Origin: Oerskovia sp042887685
GTDB lineage: Bacteria > Actinomycetota > Actinomycetes > Actinomycetales > Cellulomonadaceae
Assembly (NCBI RefSeq): GCF_042887685.1
Contig: NZ_JBHVOS010000014.1
Location: 1 to 64,000, forward strand
Direction of reading: 5' to 3'
DNA length: 64,000 bases
A program made the position numbers and the translations under genes. Shown piece by piece: positions 23,193 through 31,160 of this stretch. Below the pieces are notes generated by a model. The model saw nothing but the letters and a program-made list of their open reading frames with translations, was not told the DNA's origin and made no database searches. How positions within the stretch are numbered: position 1 is the first letter of the stretch; every line of letters begins with the position of its first letter.

Positions 23193-24851
23193 ATGTCCGC
23201 AGCCTCCACCTCCCCTGACCTCCAGATCGCCGACGACGCCCAGCGCCCCGTACGCCGCGCCCTGCTGAGCGTCTACGACAAGACCGGCCTCGTCGAGCTC
23301 GCCACGGCACTGCACGCCGCGGGCGTCGAGCTCGTCTCGACCGGCTCGACCGCGTCCACGATCGCCGCGGCCGGTGTCCCCGTGACCAAGGTCGAGGACC
23401 TCACCGGGTTCCCCGAGTGCCTCGAAGGGCGCGTCAAGACGCTGCACCCGCGCGTGCACGCCGGGATCCTCGCGGACACCCGCAAGCAGGACCACCTCGA
23501 CCAGCTCGCGCAGCTCGAGATCGCGCCGTTCGAGCTCGTGGTCGTCAACCTGTACCCGTTCGCGGACACGGTCGCGTCGGGTGCCGGTCCGGACGCCGTG
23601 ATCGAGCAGATCGACATCGGCGGCCCCTCGATGGTGCGCGCCGCGGCCAAGAACCACCCGAGCGTGGCCGTCGTCGTCGACCCCGCCGCGTACGGCGACG
23701 TGGTCGCCGCGGTCCAGGCCGGTGGCTTCACGTATGCCCAGCGCAAGGCGCTCGCGGTGCAGGCGTTCGTGCACACCGCGACCTACGACGTCGCGGTGGC
23801 GTCGTGGATGAGCAGCGTCGTCGCGCCCACCGATGCCACCCAGGTCGACGGCGAGACGGTGAGCACGGGCTTCCCCGCCTGGGTCGGCGCCACCTGGGAC
23901 CGTTCCGACGTGCTGCGCTACGGCGAGAACCCGCACCAGCGCGCCGCGCTCTACACGAACGGCCACGGCGCCACGGGCCTCGCGCAGGCGAACCAGCTGC
24001 ACGGCAAGGCCATGAGCTACAACAACTACGTCGACGCCGACGCCGCGTGGCGCGCCGCGCACGACCACGGCGACGCCCCGACCGTCGCGATCATCAAGCA
24101 CGCCAACCCGTGCGGCGTCGCGGTCGGCAGCGACGTGGCCGACGCACACGCCAAGGCCCACGCGACCGACCCGGTCTCGGCGTACGGCGGGGTCATCGCG
24201 ACCAACGCCGTGGTCAGCGCGGCGGCCGCCCAGCAGATCGCGGGGGTCTTCACCGAGGTCGTCGTGGCCCCGGGCTACGAGCCCGAGGCGCTCGAGATCC
24301 TCTCGCGCAAGAAGAACGTCCGCCTGCTCCAGGTCGACGGCGCCCCGAGCGCGAGCGTCGAGATCCGCCCCGTCTCGGGCGGGCTGCTCATGCAGCAGGT
24401 CGACCGCATCGACGCCGCGTCGGAGAACGGCGGCGACAGCCCCGAGTCGTGGGCCCTCGCGACGGGCGAGGCTGCGGACGCCGAGACGCTCGCCGACCTC
24501 CAGTTCGCGTGGCGGGCCGTGCGCGCCGCGAAGTCGAACGCGATCCTGCTCGCCAAGGGCGGGGCCGCGGTCGGCATCGGCATGGGTCAGGTCAACCGCG
24601 TCGACTCGTGCCGCCTGTCGGTCGAGCGCGCCAACACGCTCGGCGCCGACGGCGAGGAGCGCGCTCGCGGCGCGGTCGCCGCGTCCGACGCGTTCTTCCC
24701 CTTCGCGGACGGCCTGCAGGTCCTGCTCGACGCGGGGGTCAAGGCCGTGGTCCAGCCCGGCGGCTCGGTCCGTGACGACGAGGTCGTCGCGGCCGCGCAG
24801 GCCGCCGGCGTCACGCTGTACCTGACGGGCACGCGCCACTTCGCGCACTGA
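23193..24851 (+). CDS. purH: Bifunctional AICAR transformylase/IMP cyclohydrolase
   Basis: PurH performs the last two steps of IMP synthesis, using 10-formyl-THF on AICAR (ZMP) and then cyclising FAICAR. The 552-residue protein has the N-terminal cyclohydrolase domain (RRALLSVYDKTGLVELATAL, LVSTGSTASTI, GRVKTLHPRVHAGIL, SMVRAAAKNH) and the C-terminal transformylase domain (RYGENPHQRAALY, GKAMSYNNYVDADAAW, KHANPCGVAVG, VQPGGSVRDDEV, TGTRHFAH). The ATG follows AGGAG and lies 43 nt after the ZTP riboswitch, a direct substrate-sensing arrangement because ZMP is its substrate. Confidence 0.96.
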   Translation: MSAASTSPDLQIADDAQRPVRRALLSVYDKTGLVELATALHAAGVELVSTGSTASTIAAAGVPVTKVEDLTGFPECLEGRVKTLHPRVHAGILADTRKQDHLDQLAQLEIAPFELVVVNLYPFADTVASGAGPDAVIEQIDIGGPSMVRAAAKNHPSVAVVVDPAAYGDVVAAVQAGGFTYAQRKALAVQAFVHTATYDVAVASWMSSVVAPTDATQVDGETVSTGFPAWVGATWDRSDVLRYGENPHQRAALYTNGHGATGLAQANQLHGKAMSYNNYVDADAAWRAAHDHGDAPTVAIIKHANPCGVAVGSDVADAHAKAHATDPVSAYGGVIATNAVVSAAAAQQIAGVFTEVVVAPGYEPEALEILSRKKNVRLLQVDGAPSASVEIRPVSGGLLMQQVDRIDAASENGGDSPESWALATGEAADAETLADLQFAWRAVRAAKSNAILLAKGGAAVGIGMGQVNRVDSCRLSVERANTLGADGEERARGAVAASDAFFPFADGLQVLLDAGVKAVVQPGGSVRDDEVVAAAQAAGVTLYLTGTRHFAH

Positions 24852-24888
24852 CCCGTCCGGCTCGGCGCCCCGTTCGGGGGAGGGGCGC

Positions 24889-24970
24889 GCCGAGCATGCG
24901 GTTCCTGCGGGCCGAGCATGCGGTTCTCGTCCGGGTCGACCCGGACCCGGACGACAACCGCATGCTCGGC
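24889..24970. repeat. Long intergenic hairpin with two direct and one inverted copy of a 15-mer
   Basis: GCCGAGCATGCGGTT occurs at 24889-24903 and 24911-24925, and inverted at 24956-24970. The second and third copies form the ends of a 27-bp stem (24911-24937 with 24944-24970) with one mismatch and a 6-nt loop. It probably terminates purH and the convergent oxidoreductase. A short CCGAGGGG tandem follows at about 24972-25000. Confidence 0.75.
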
Positions 24971-25027
24971 GCCGAGGGGCCGAGGGGCCGAGGGGCCGAG
25001 GCGCCGAGCAGGCGAGCCCCCGCCTCC

Positions 25028-26437
25028 TCAGACGACCGCGTCGCGCAGCTTGCGGGTCGGGTCGGTCGCGACCTCGACGTCCACGTGCAGCGCCACGTCG
25101 CGGTTCATGAGCTTGCGCACCTGGCCGACCTCGCGCGGTGCGTCGACCACGAGGATCGCGCGCACGGTCGCGAGCCGGTGCCCCTCGGCGTTGGTGCGGT
25201 GCGCTCCCGCGACGGTCTCGAGGTACAGGGCGATCCAGCCTTCGTGACCGGTGGCCCCGCCGCTCGGGTCGCCGCGGTAGACGACCTCGTGGAACGGCGA
25301 GGGCGTACCGAACAGCGCGATGTCGTGCCCGAGCTGCTGCGAGAACACGTACGGCGCGTGCTGGGGGACCGGCGCCAGCCCGAGCAGCGCGCGGACGGGC
25401 TGCGGCTCGGCGGGCATCTCGTCGATGCCGAGGAGGGCCCGCACGGTCGGCTCGGGGTCGTGCAGCGCCGCAGACCAGTGCCCGCCGGGCACGGGCCCGA
25501 ACACCGCGTTGTCGCGTGTCGCGCAGTCGCCCACGGCGTACAGGCGGCGGAGAGCCTTGAGGGGCAGGTGCCCCGAGGTGCCCGACGGCGCCGCGACGGT
25601 CGGGGGAGCGACGCGCCCTGCGCTGTTGACCCGGATCGAGCCGCGCGGGTCGAGGGGGAGGGCGCCCTTGAGCCATGCGGTCGCGGGCCGGGCGCCGACC
25701 GCTGCCAGGACGAGGTCGCCCTCGATCGTGCGCCCGTCCGCGAGCACCACGGACCGGGCGCCCACCTCGGTGACCTGGGCTCCGGTGAGGAGGCGCGCAC
25801 CGGCGTCGGCGTACCAGCGGGCCAGGTGGCTGCCGACCTCCGCACCGAGCTGACGCTCGAGCGGGGTCTGCGCTGCCTCGAGCACCGTGACGTCGCACCC
25901 GGCCTTCGAGGCGACCCCGGCGACCTCCGCGCCGATCCAGCCCGCACCGATCGAGACGAGGTGCGTCCCGGGGGTGAGCCGCGCGCGCAGGTGGGTGGCG
26001 TCGTCGGCGGTGTGCAGGGTGAGCGCGGCCTCCCAGCCGGCCGGCCGCACCGGTTCGGAGCCCAGGGCGAGGACCGCGACGTCGGCCGTGACGCGCCGAC
26101 CCGAGCGGGTCGTCACCGTGACTGCCTCGGTGCCGGGCTCCAGGTCGACCGCGGGGTCGTCGAGCAGCGCCTCGTCGGCCAGGACGGTGACGTCCACACC
26201 GATCTCCTCGGTCAACCAGGCGGGCTCGGGGCGGGACAGCAGCTCCTTGGACAGCGGAGGGCGGTCGTAGGGCGGCACGCCCTCGGCCCCGAGGATCGTC
26301 ACCCGCCCCGTGAAGCCGTGCGCCCGCAGGGCGGCCACGGTCTGGGCGCCGGCGAGGCCCGCGCCCACGACGACGACCGACCCGGCCGCAGGGCGCCGCG
26401 AGTGCGGCAGGACAGCAGTGGTGACTGGTGAGGGCAC
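25028..26437 (-). CDS. FAD-dependent NAD(P) oxidoreductase, ferredoxin-reductase type
   Basis: This 469-residue flavoprotein has an N-terminal FAD-binding dinucleotide fold (SVVVVGAGLAGAQTVAALRAHGF), PYDRPPLSKELL, a second NAD(P)-binding fold (HLVSIGAGWIGAEVAGV), and the FAD motif RLYAVGDCAT. A C-terminal reductase domain follows. It resembles reductases that feed electrons to ferredoxins of P450 or Rieske systems, but no partner is adjacent. A Pro/Ser/Gly-rich insert of about 16 residues just before RLYAVGD is encoded by a copy of the dispersed repeat (25577-25604). The GTG at 26437 has TACCGT 7 nt upstream, suggesting leaderless transcription divergent from the DUF3017-like gene. Confidence 0.88.
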   Translation of the reverse strand: MPSPVTTAVLPHSRRPAAGSVVVVGAGLAGAQTVAALRAHGFTGRVTILGAEGVPPYDRPPLSKELLSRPEPAWLTEEIGVDVTVLADEALLDDPAVDLEPGTEAVTVTTRSGRRVTADVAVLALGSEPVRPAGWEAALTLHTADDATHLRARLTPGTHLVSIGAGWIGAEVAGVASKAGCDVTVLEAAQTPLERQLGAEVGSHLARWYADAGARLLTGAQVTEVGARSVVLADGRTIEGDLVLAAVGARPATAWLKGALPLDPRGSIRVNSAGRVAPPTVAAPSGTSGHLPLKALRRLYAVGDCATRDNAVFGPVPGGHWSAALHDPEPTVRALLGIDEMPAEPQPVRALLGLAPVPQHAPYVFSQQLGHDIALFGTPSPFHEVVYRGDPSGGATGHEGWIALYLETVAGAHRTNAEGHRLATVRAILVVDAPREVGQVRKLMNRDVALHVDVEVATDPTRKLRDAVV

Positions 26438-26471
26438 GATCCCTACGGTAGTCGGCGGTAGGCTCGGACTC
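26438..26471. promoter_or_regulatory. 34-bp divergent pair of leaderless promoters
   Basis: Only 34 bp separate the GTG starts at 26437 (minus) and 26472 (plus). The minus -10 TACCGT (26450-26445) and the plus -10 TAGGCT (26459-26464) are each 7 nt from their GTG and only 8 bp apart, so each -35 region falls inside the opposing gene. RNA polymerase could hardly occupy both at once. Confidence 0.55.
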
Positions 26472-26492
26472 GTGAACTGGTGGGAAGCGTGA
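26472..26492 (+). CDS. Leaderless micro-ORF MNWWEA overlapping the DUF3017-like start
   Basis: GTG AAC TGG TGG GAA GCG TGA starts 7 nt after a TAGGCT -10, so it should be the first start codon of a leaderless transcript. Its TGA overlaps the downstream GTG at 26489 (GTGA). The six-residue peptide has two adjacent Trp codons. It may couple translation by termination-reinitiation or act as a Trp-sensitive leader; function is inferred. Confidence 0.4.
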   Translation: MNWWEA

Positions 26493-26989
26493 GCGACGTC
26501 ACCGCGCCCGGGCGCGGTCCGCACAACGGCACCCCGACGCAGCATCGACCGGGGGCGGCCCCCAGCTGGCACCGGCTCGACGGCGCGTCGGAGACCGCGG
26601 GTGCTGCAGAGGGTCAGGCGGGGGCCGCGGAGCCGCTCGCTCCTGTCGCCCCGCCCTCGGGGATCCCCCGGGTCTCCGGTGGCGACGGCGGGACCGAGTC
26701 GCTCGACCGACCGGCCACGGTGGTGGTGCCCGCCCCGCAGAGCAACCTCGCGATGTGGCTCGTCTTCGCCGGGGTACTTCTCGCGGTCGCGGTGACCCTG
26801 CTCGTCGGGGCGCGTGCCGGAGTGCTGGTCCTCGTCGGGATCCTCGTCGTCGGGGCGGGGGTCCGGGCCTTCCTGCCGGGCCCGGGACCCGTGGGGCTCA
26901 CGGTCCGCACCCGGTGGACCGACGTCATCATGTACCTCGCCATGGCGGGTGCCATGGGCACGCTCGCCGTCACGGTCCCCAACGTCTGA
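26489..26989 (+). CDS. DUF3017-like small membrane protein
   Basis: This 166-residue protein has a disordered Gly/Pro/Ala-rich N-terminal half (about 85 residues) and three hydrophobic helices in the C-terminal half (LAMWLVFAGVLLAVAVTLLV, GVLVLVGILVVGAGVRAF, DVIMYLAMAGAMGTLAVTV). The arrangement and the RTRWTDVIMY segment resemble actinobacterial DUF3017 proteins, of unknown function. A GTG at 26480 is an alternative start three codons earlier. The choice of 26489 rests on its GTGA overlap with the leaderless micro-ORF. Confidence 0.7.
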   Translation: MSDVTAPGRGPHNGTPTQHRPGAAPSWHRLDGASETAGAAEGQAGAAEPLAPVAPPSGIPRVSGGDGGTESLDRPATVVVPAPQSNLAMWLVFAGVLLAVAVTLLVGARAGVLVLVGILVVGAGVRAFLPGPGPVGLTVRTRWTDVIMYLAMAGAMGTLAVTVPNV

Positions 26990-27070
26990 CGGCTCGTCCC
27001 GAGGCCGGGCACCGGGCTCGTCCCCGATTCCGGACACCCTGGTCCCGCCCGCCGCACACCCAGACAGCGC

Positions 27071-27102
27071 GAGGCCCGGTCCGCAGCAGCGGACCGGGCC
27101 TC
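27071..27102. terminator. Bidirectional hairpin between the DUF3017-like gene and the aquaporin
   Basis: Perfect 14-bp stem (GAGGCCCGGTCCGC and complement) with loop AGCA between two convergent genes. Confidence 0.75.
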
Positions 27103-27124
27103 GTCGTCGTGGTGCAGCGGCTGG

Positions 27125-28228
27125 TCAGGCCTTGGGAGCCGTGCCGTCCGTCGGCTCGGCGTCGGACCCCTCGGGTCCGGTCGTGCCGGCCTCGGTGGCC
27201 TCGGCGGACTCGACGACCTCGACGGTCTCGACCGTCTCGGTCACCTCGACGGCCTCCGGGACCTCCGTGGAGGGGGACGCCGCTTCCTCGGCGACCGCGG
27301 CGGCCGTCGCTGAGCCCGCTGCGCCCGCTGCGCCTGCGGTACCCGTGCCCTCGGCCACGACCGCGGCCTCGTCGACCACGAAGACCTCGTCCTCGGCCAG
27401 GAGGTCGTCCTGGACGGGGGCGAAGGCGAACGCGCGGTAGAACAGGGCGGCGATCGCGGCGCCCGCGAGCGGGGCGACGACGAAGAGCCAGAGCTGGCCC
27501 CAGGTCCACCCGCCGGCGAAGACCGCGGCGGCGAACGAGCGGGCGGGGTTGAGGCCCGCGTTGGTGAACGGCGTGGCGACGAGCAGCAGGACCGTGAGCG
27601 TCAGGCCGATCGCGACGGGCGCGAGCTTCGAGTTCGAGCGCTTGTCGGTGACGCCCAGGATCACGCCGACGAAGATGGCGGTCGCGACGATCTCGATGAT
27701 GAGCGCCGACCAGATGCTGAACGAGAACGCCCCGTTGGTGGCGACGGCGAGAGGCGAGTGCTCCTCGAAGCCGTTGGCGGTCGAGGACAGGAAGGCCTGC
27801 TGCGTCGCGTCCGAGATCAGCCCGCTCTGCTGGAGCACGGGGAGCGCCGAGGACGGGATGGTCGCGAAGAGCACGGCCGAGGCGATGACGCCGCCGACGA
27901 GCTGTGCGAGCCAGTAGGGCAGGACGTCGGCCCAGGCGGTGCGCCCGCCGATGGCCGCGCCGAGCGTCACGGCCGGGTTGAAGTGTCCTCCGGAGACGTG
28001 GCCGACCGCGGCGATCCCACCGAGCAGCGCGATACCGCCCGCGAGGGCCACGCCGACCGTGCCGGCGCCGAGGCCGCCGACGCTGTAGAGCGCCACGCCG
28101 AGGATCGCGAGCACGAGGAAGAACGTGCCGAAGGCTTCGGCGCCGAGCCGGGCGAGCAGGCTGGGCCCGACCACGACGGTCGTCTCGTCGACGACGACTG
28201 CGTCAGGTGCTGAAGTGTCCTGGGACAT
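27125..28228 (-). CDS. MIP-family aquaporin with long acidic C-terminal tail
   Basis: This 367-residue channel has six membrane helices and both NPA half-helices: HFNPAVTLG in loop B and LNPARSFAAAVFAGG in loop E. The second NPA is followed by Arg, as in water-selective AqpZ-type channels. The core ends near residue 260. The remaining 105 residues form an acidic, Val/Thr/Glu/Ala-rich tail with VEVTETVETVEVVES-like repeats, unusual for bacterial aquaporins of about 230-260 residues. The tail could be a regulatory or interaction region. The ATG follows AGGAACACC. Confidence 0.92.
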   Translation of the reverse strand: MSQDTSAPDAVVVDETTVVVGPSLLARLGAEAFGTFFLVLAILGVALYSVGGLGAGTVGVALAGGIALLGGIAAVGHVSGGHFNPAVTLGAAIGGRTAWADVLPYWLAQLVGGVIASAVLFATIPSSALPVLQQSGLISDATQQAFLSSTANGFEEHSPLAVATNGAFSFSIWSALIIEIVATAIFVGVILGVTDKRSNSKLAPVAIGLTLTVLLLVATPFTNAGLNPARSFAAAVFAGGWTWGQLWLFVVAPLAGAAIAALFYRAFAFAPVQDDLLAEDEVFVVDEAAVVAEGTGTAGAAGAAGSATAAAVAEEAASPSTEVPEAVEVTETVETVEVVESAEATEAGTTGPEGSDAEPTDGTAPKA

Positions 28229-28470
28229 GGTGTTCCTGTCTGGTGTCTGTGTGGGGTCCGGGGAGGCCGGACGTTCGGGATGAACATGCGAGGTCGGTGC
28301 AGAACCGGCATCTCGGAGGCATCCTGCCACCGATGTCTGGGAGTTGGCTGATGAGTTCGTGACCAGTCTCACTCCGCGAGCGCGACCGCGCCAGAGGGCG
28401 GGCCGGACGCGCGGGGGCGAGCGGCGCCGTCGGGCCGTGGGTGTCCGAGGCGCGGACCGGGCGGAAAGTA

Positions 28471-28497
28471 TCTTGACGTCGAGAAGTCGAGTACCCT
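28471..28497 (+). promoter_or_regulatory. icd promoter/operator
   Basis: TCTTGACGTCGAGA (28471-28484) matches the core of the palindrome before sucC. TACCCT (28492-28497), the same hexamer as at sucC, is a plausible -10. A dispersed-motif copy lies just upstream (28414-28435). Confidence 0.55.
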
Positions 28498-28600
28498 GGG
28501 CGGCGGTCAGCATCAACGGTTCGCGCGCGCGAGTTCCGGCACCCGCCGGAAGCCCCCGGGCGGCCGCAGGTTCCCCTCGCAGAGTTGGAGTTACCCCCGC

Positions 28601-29821
28601 ATGGGCAAGATCAAGGTCGTCAACCCGGTCGTCGAGCTCGACGGTGACGAGATGACGCGCATCATCTGGCAGTTCATCAAGGACCGCCTCATCTACCCCT
28701 ACCTCGACATCGACCTCAAGTACTACGACCTGTCGATCGAGAACCGCGACGCCACCGACGACCAGGTGACGATCGACGCGGCGAACGCGATCAAGCAGTA
28801 CAACGTGGGCGTCAAGTGCGCGACCATCACCCCCGACGAGGCACGCGTCGAGGAGTTCGGCCTGAAGAAGATGTGGGTCTCCCCGAACGGGACGATCCGC
28901 AACATCCTCGGCGGCGTCGTCTTCCGCGAGCCCATCATCATCTCGAACATCCCGCGCCTGGTGCCGGGCTGGAACAAGCCGATCATCATCGGCCGTCACG
29001 CCCACGGCGACCAGTACAAGGCGACCAACTTCAAGGTCCCGGGCGCCGGCACCCTGACGCTCACCTACACGCCTGCCGACGGCTCCGAGGAGATCAAGCA
29101 GACGGTCGTCACCTACGGCGACGACGGTGGCGTGGCCATGGGCATGTACAACTTCAACGAGTCCATCAAGGACTTCGCGCGCGCCTCGTTCGCGTACGGC
29201 CTGCAGCGGAACTACCCGGTGTACCTGTCGACCAAGAACACGATCCTCAAGGCCTACGACGGCCAGTTCAAGGACCTGTTCCAGGAGGTCTTCGACGCGG
29301 AGTTCAAGGACCAGTTCGAGGCTGCCGGCCTGACCTACGAGCACCGCCTCATCGACGACATGGTCGCCTCGGCCATGAAGTGGGAGGGCGGCTACGTCTG
29401 GGCCTGCAAGAACTACGACGGCGACGTCCAGTCCGACACGGTCGCGCAGGGCTTCGGCTCGCTCGGCCTCATGACGTCGGTCCTCATGACCCCGGACGGC
29501 AAGACCGTCGAGGCCGAGGCCGCGCACGGCACCGTGACGCGTCACTACCGCCAGCACCAGCAGGGCAAGCCGACGTCGACCAACCCGATCGCGTCGATCT
29601 TCGCCTGGACCCGTGGCCTCATGCACCGCGGCAAGATCGACGGCACCCCCGAGGTCACGGCGTTCGCCGAGACCCTCGAGGACGTCGTCATCAAGACGGT
29701 CGAGTCCGGCAAGATGACCAAGGACCTCGCGCTCCTGGTCGGCCCGGAGCAGGAGTGGCTGACGACCGAGGACTTCCTCGCGGCGCTCGACGAGAACCTG
29801 GCCGCCCGCCTGGCTGCCTGA
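28601..29821 (+). CDS. icd: NADP-dependent isocitrate dehydrogenase (eukaryotic-type, homodimeric)
   Basis: This TCA-cycle enzyme oxidatively decarboxylates isocitrate to 2-oxoglutarate, giving NADPH. The 406-residue protein matches the type II (mitochondrial/cytosolic-like) IDH: start KIKVVNPVVELDGDEMTRIIWQ, substrate segment SPNGTIRNILGGVVFREPI, YLSTKNTILKAYDGQFKD, and EAAHGTVTRHYRQHQQGKPTSTNPIASIFAWTRGL for nucleotide and substrate binding. It is not the monomeric IDH used by some actinobacteria. It may share a regulator with sucCD. It is closed by a 20-bp-class hairpin, and mdh follows with its own start region. Confidence 0.96.
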   Translation: MGKIKVVNPVVELDGDEMTRIIWQFIKDRLIYPYLDIDLKYYDLSIENRDATDDQVTIDAANAIKQYNVGVKCATITPDEARVEEFGLKKMWVSPNGTIRNILGGVVFREPIIISNIPRLVPGWNKPIIIGRHAHGDQYKATNFKVPGAGTLTLTYTPADGSEEIKQTVVTYGDDGGVAMGMYNFNESIKDFARASFAYGLQRNYPVYLSTKNTILKAYDGQFKDLFQEVFDAEFKDQFEAAGLTYEHRLIDDMVASAMKWEGGYVWACKNYDGDVQSDTVAQGFGSLGLMTSVLMTPDGKTVEAEAAHGTVTRHYRQHQQGKPTSTNPIASIFAWTRGLMHRGKIDGTPEVTAFAETLEDVVIKTVESGKMTKDLALLVGPEQEWLTTEDFLAALDENLAARLAA

Positions 29822-29835
29822 CCCTCTCCTTCGCA

Positions 29836-29883
29836 CGCCCGACGGCGCCGCTCACCTCCCGGGGTGGGCGGCGCCGTCGGGCG
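29836..29883 (+). terminator. icd terminator built from two inverted dispersed motifs
   Basis: CGCCCGACGGCGCCG (29836-29850) with the following CTCACC pairs with GGTGGGCGGCGCCGTCGGGCG, a stem of about 20 bp with one mismatch. Confidence 0.7.
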
Positions 29884-30032
29884 TTCTCCGGGGCGGAGGA
29901 CGGGACGCGCACGGCCCGGCGCCGCCCGCTCGCCCGGTGCGAACAGGGGCCCGCAGGGTGTGACGGACGCCCCACGGACGAGGAGCGCGAGTACCCCTGG
30001 GGAGCGCGGGGGCGTTGTGACAGAGTGTGGCC

Positions 30033-31019
30033 ATGACAACTCCCGTGAACGTGACCGTGACCGGAGCCGCCGGTCAGATCGGTTACGCCCTGCTGTTCCG
30101 CATCGCCGCAGGTCAGCTCCTCGGACCGGACGTGCCCGTCCGCCTGCGACTGCTCGAGATCCCCCAGGGGGTGAAGGCTGCGGAAGGCACCGCGATGGAG
30201 CTCGACGACTGCGCCTTCCCGCTGCTGGCGGGCATCGACATCTTCGACGACCCGCGCGCCGGTTTCGAGGGGGCCAACGTCGGCCTGCTCGTCGGGGCGC
30301 GCCCCCGCGGTCCGGGCATGGAGCGTGGCGACCTCCTCGAGGCCAACGGTGGCATCTTCAAGCCGCAGGGCGAGGCGATCAACGCCGGCGCGGCCGACGA
30401 CGTCCGCGTGCTCGTCGTCGGGAACCCGGCGAACACCAACGCGCTCATCGCCGCGTCGAACGCCCCCGACGTGCCGAAGGACCGCTTCACGGCCATGACG
30501 CGCCTCGACCACAACCGGGCGCTCACGCAGGTCGCCAAGCGCGCGGGCGTGCCCGTGTCCGAGGTCCGCAAGGTCAGCATCTGGGGCAACCACTCGGCCA
30601 CGCAGTACCCGGACATCTTCCACGCCGACGTCGCAGGCCGCCCGGGCGCCGAGCTCGCCGCGGACTCTGCCTGGCTCACGGGCGAGTTCATCCCGACCGT
30701 CGCCAAGCGCGGCGCGGCGATCATCGACGCACGCGGCGCCTCGTCGGCTGCCTCGGCAGCGAACGCCGCGATCGACCACGTCTTCGACTGGGTCAACGGC
30801 ACGCCCGAGGGCGACTGGACGAGCGCGGGCATCGTGTCGGACGGGTCGTACGGCGTCCCCGAGGGCCTCATGGCCTCGTTCCCCGTGGTCTCGCGCGGCG
30901 GGAGGTGGGAGATCGTCCAGGGCCTGGAGATCTCGGACTTCTCGCGCGAGCGCATCGACGCCTCGGTCGCCGAGCTCGTCGAGGAGCGCGACGCGGTGCG
31001 GGGGCTCGGTCTGATCTGA
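30033..31019 (+). CDS. mdh: Malate dehydrogenase (NAD-dependent)
   Basis: Mdh interconverts malate and oxaloacetate. The 328-residue protein has the Rossmann motif TGAAGQIGYALLFRIAAG, LLVGARPRGPGMERGDLLEANG with substrate-binding Arg residues, GNPANTNALIA, MTRLDHNRA, and the catalytic His in SIWGNHSATQYPD. The pattern is that of the cytosolic-type Mdh of actinobacteria. The ATG at 30033 is chosen over a GTG two codons earlier. It is downstream of icd, so two TCA enzymes cluster here. Confidence 0.96.
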   Translation: MTTPVNVTVTGAAGQIGYALLFRIAAGQLLGPDVPVRLRLLEIPQGVKAAEGTAMELDDCAFPLLAGIDIFDDPRAGFEGANVGLLVGARPRGPGMERGDLLEANGGIFKPQGEAINAGAADDVRVLVVGNPANTNALIAASNAPDVPKDRFTAMTRLDHNRALTQVAKRAGVPVSEVRKVSIWGNHSATQYPDIFHADVAGRPGAELAADSAWLTGEFIPTVAKRGAAIIDARGASSAASAANAAIDHVFDWVNGTPEGDWTSAGIVSDGSYGVPEGLMASFPVVSRGGRWEIVQGLEISDFSRERIDASVAELVEERDAVRGLGLI

Positions 31020-31160
31020 GCCACGAGGGTCGGCGTCCGGGACCGGGCGCCGACCCCCGCGCGCCCGGTCCCGGTGCCCGGGACCGGCGTCCGGACCACG
31101 GTGCGGGGTCCGGAAAATCCCTGCGTGCACGTCGGACCCCCGCCATAGGATCGACGGGCC

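Noticed and set aside
22686..25898. 1070-codon antisense frame across purH and the riboswitch
   Set aside because: It spans several real genes and regulatory RNA and has low-complexity composition and no domain; it is a shadow.
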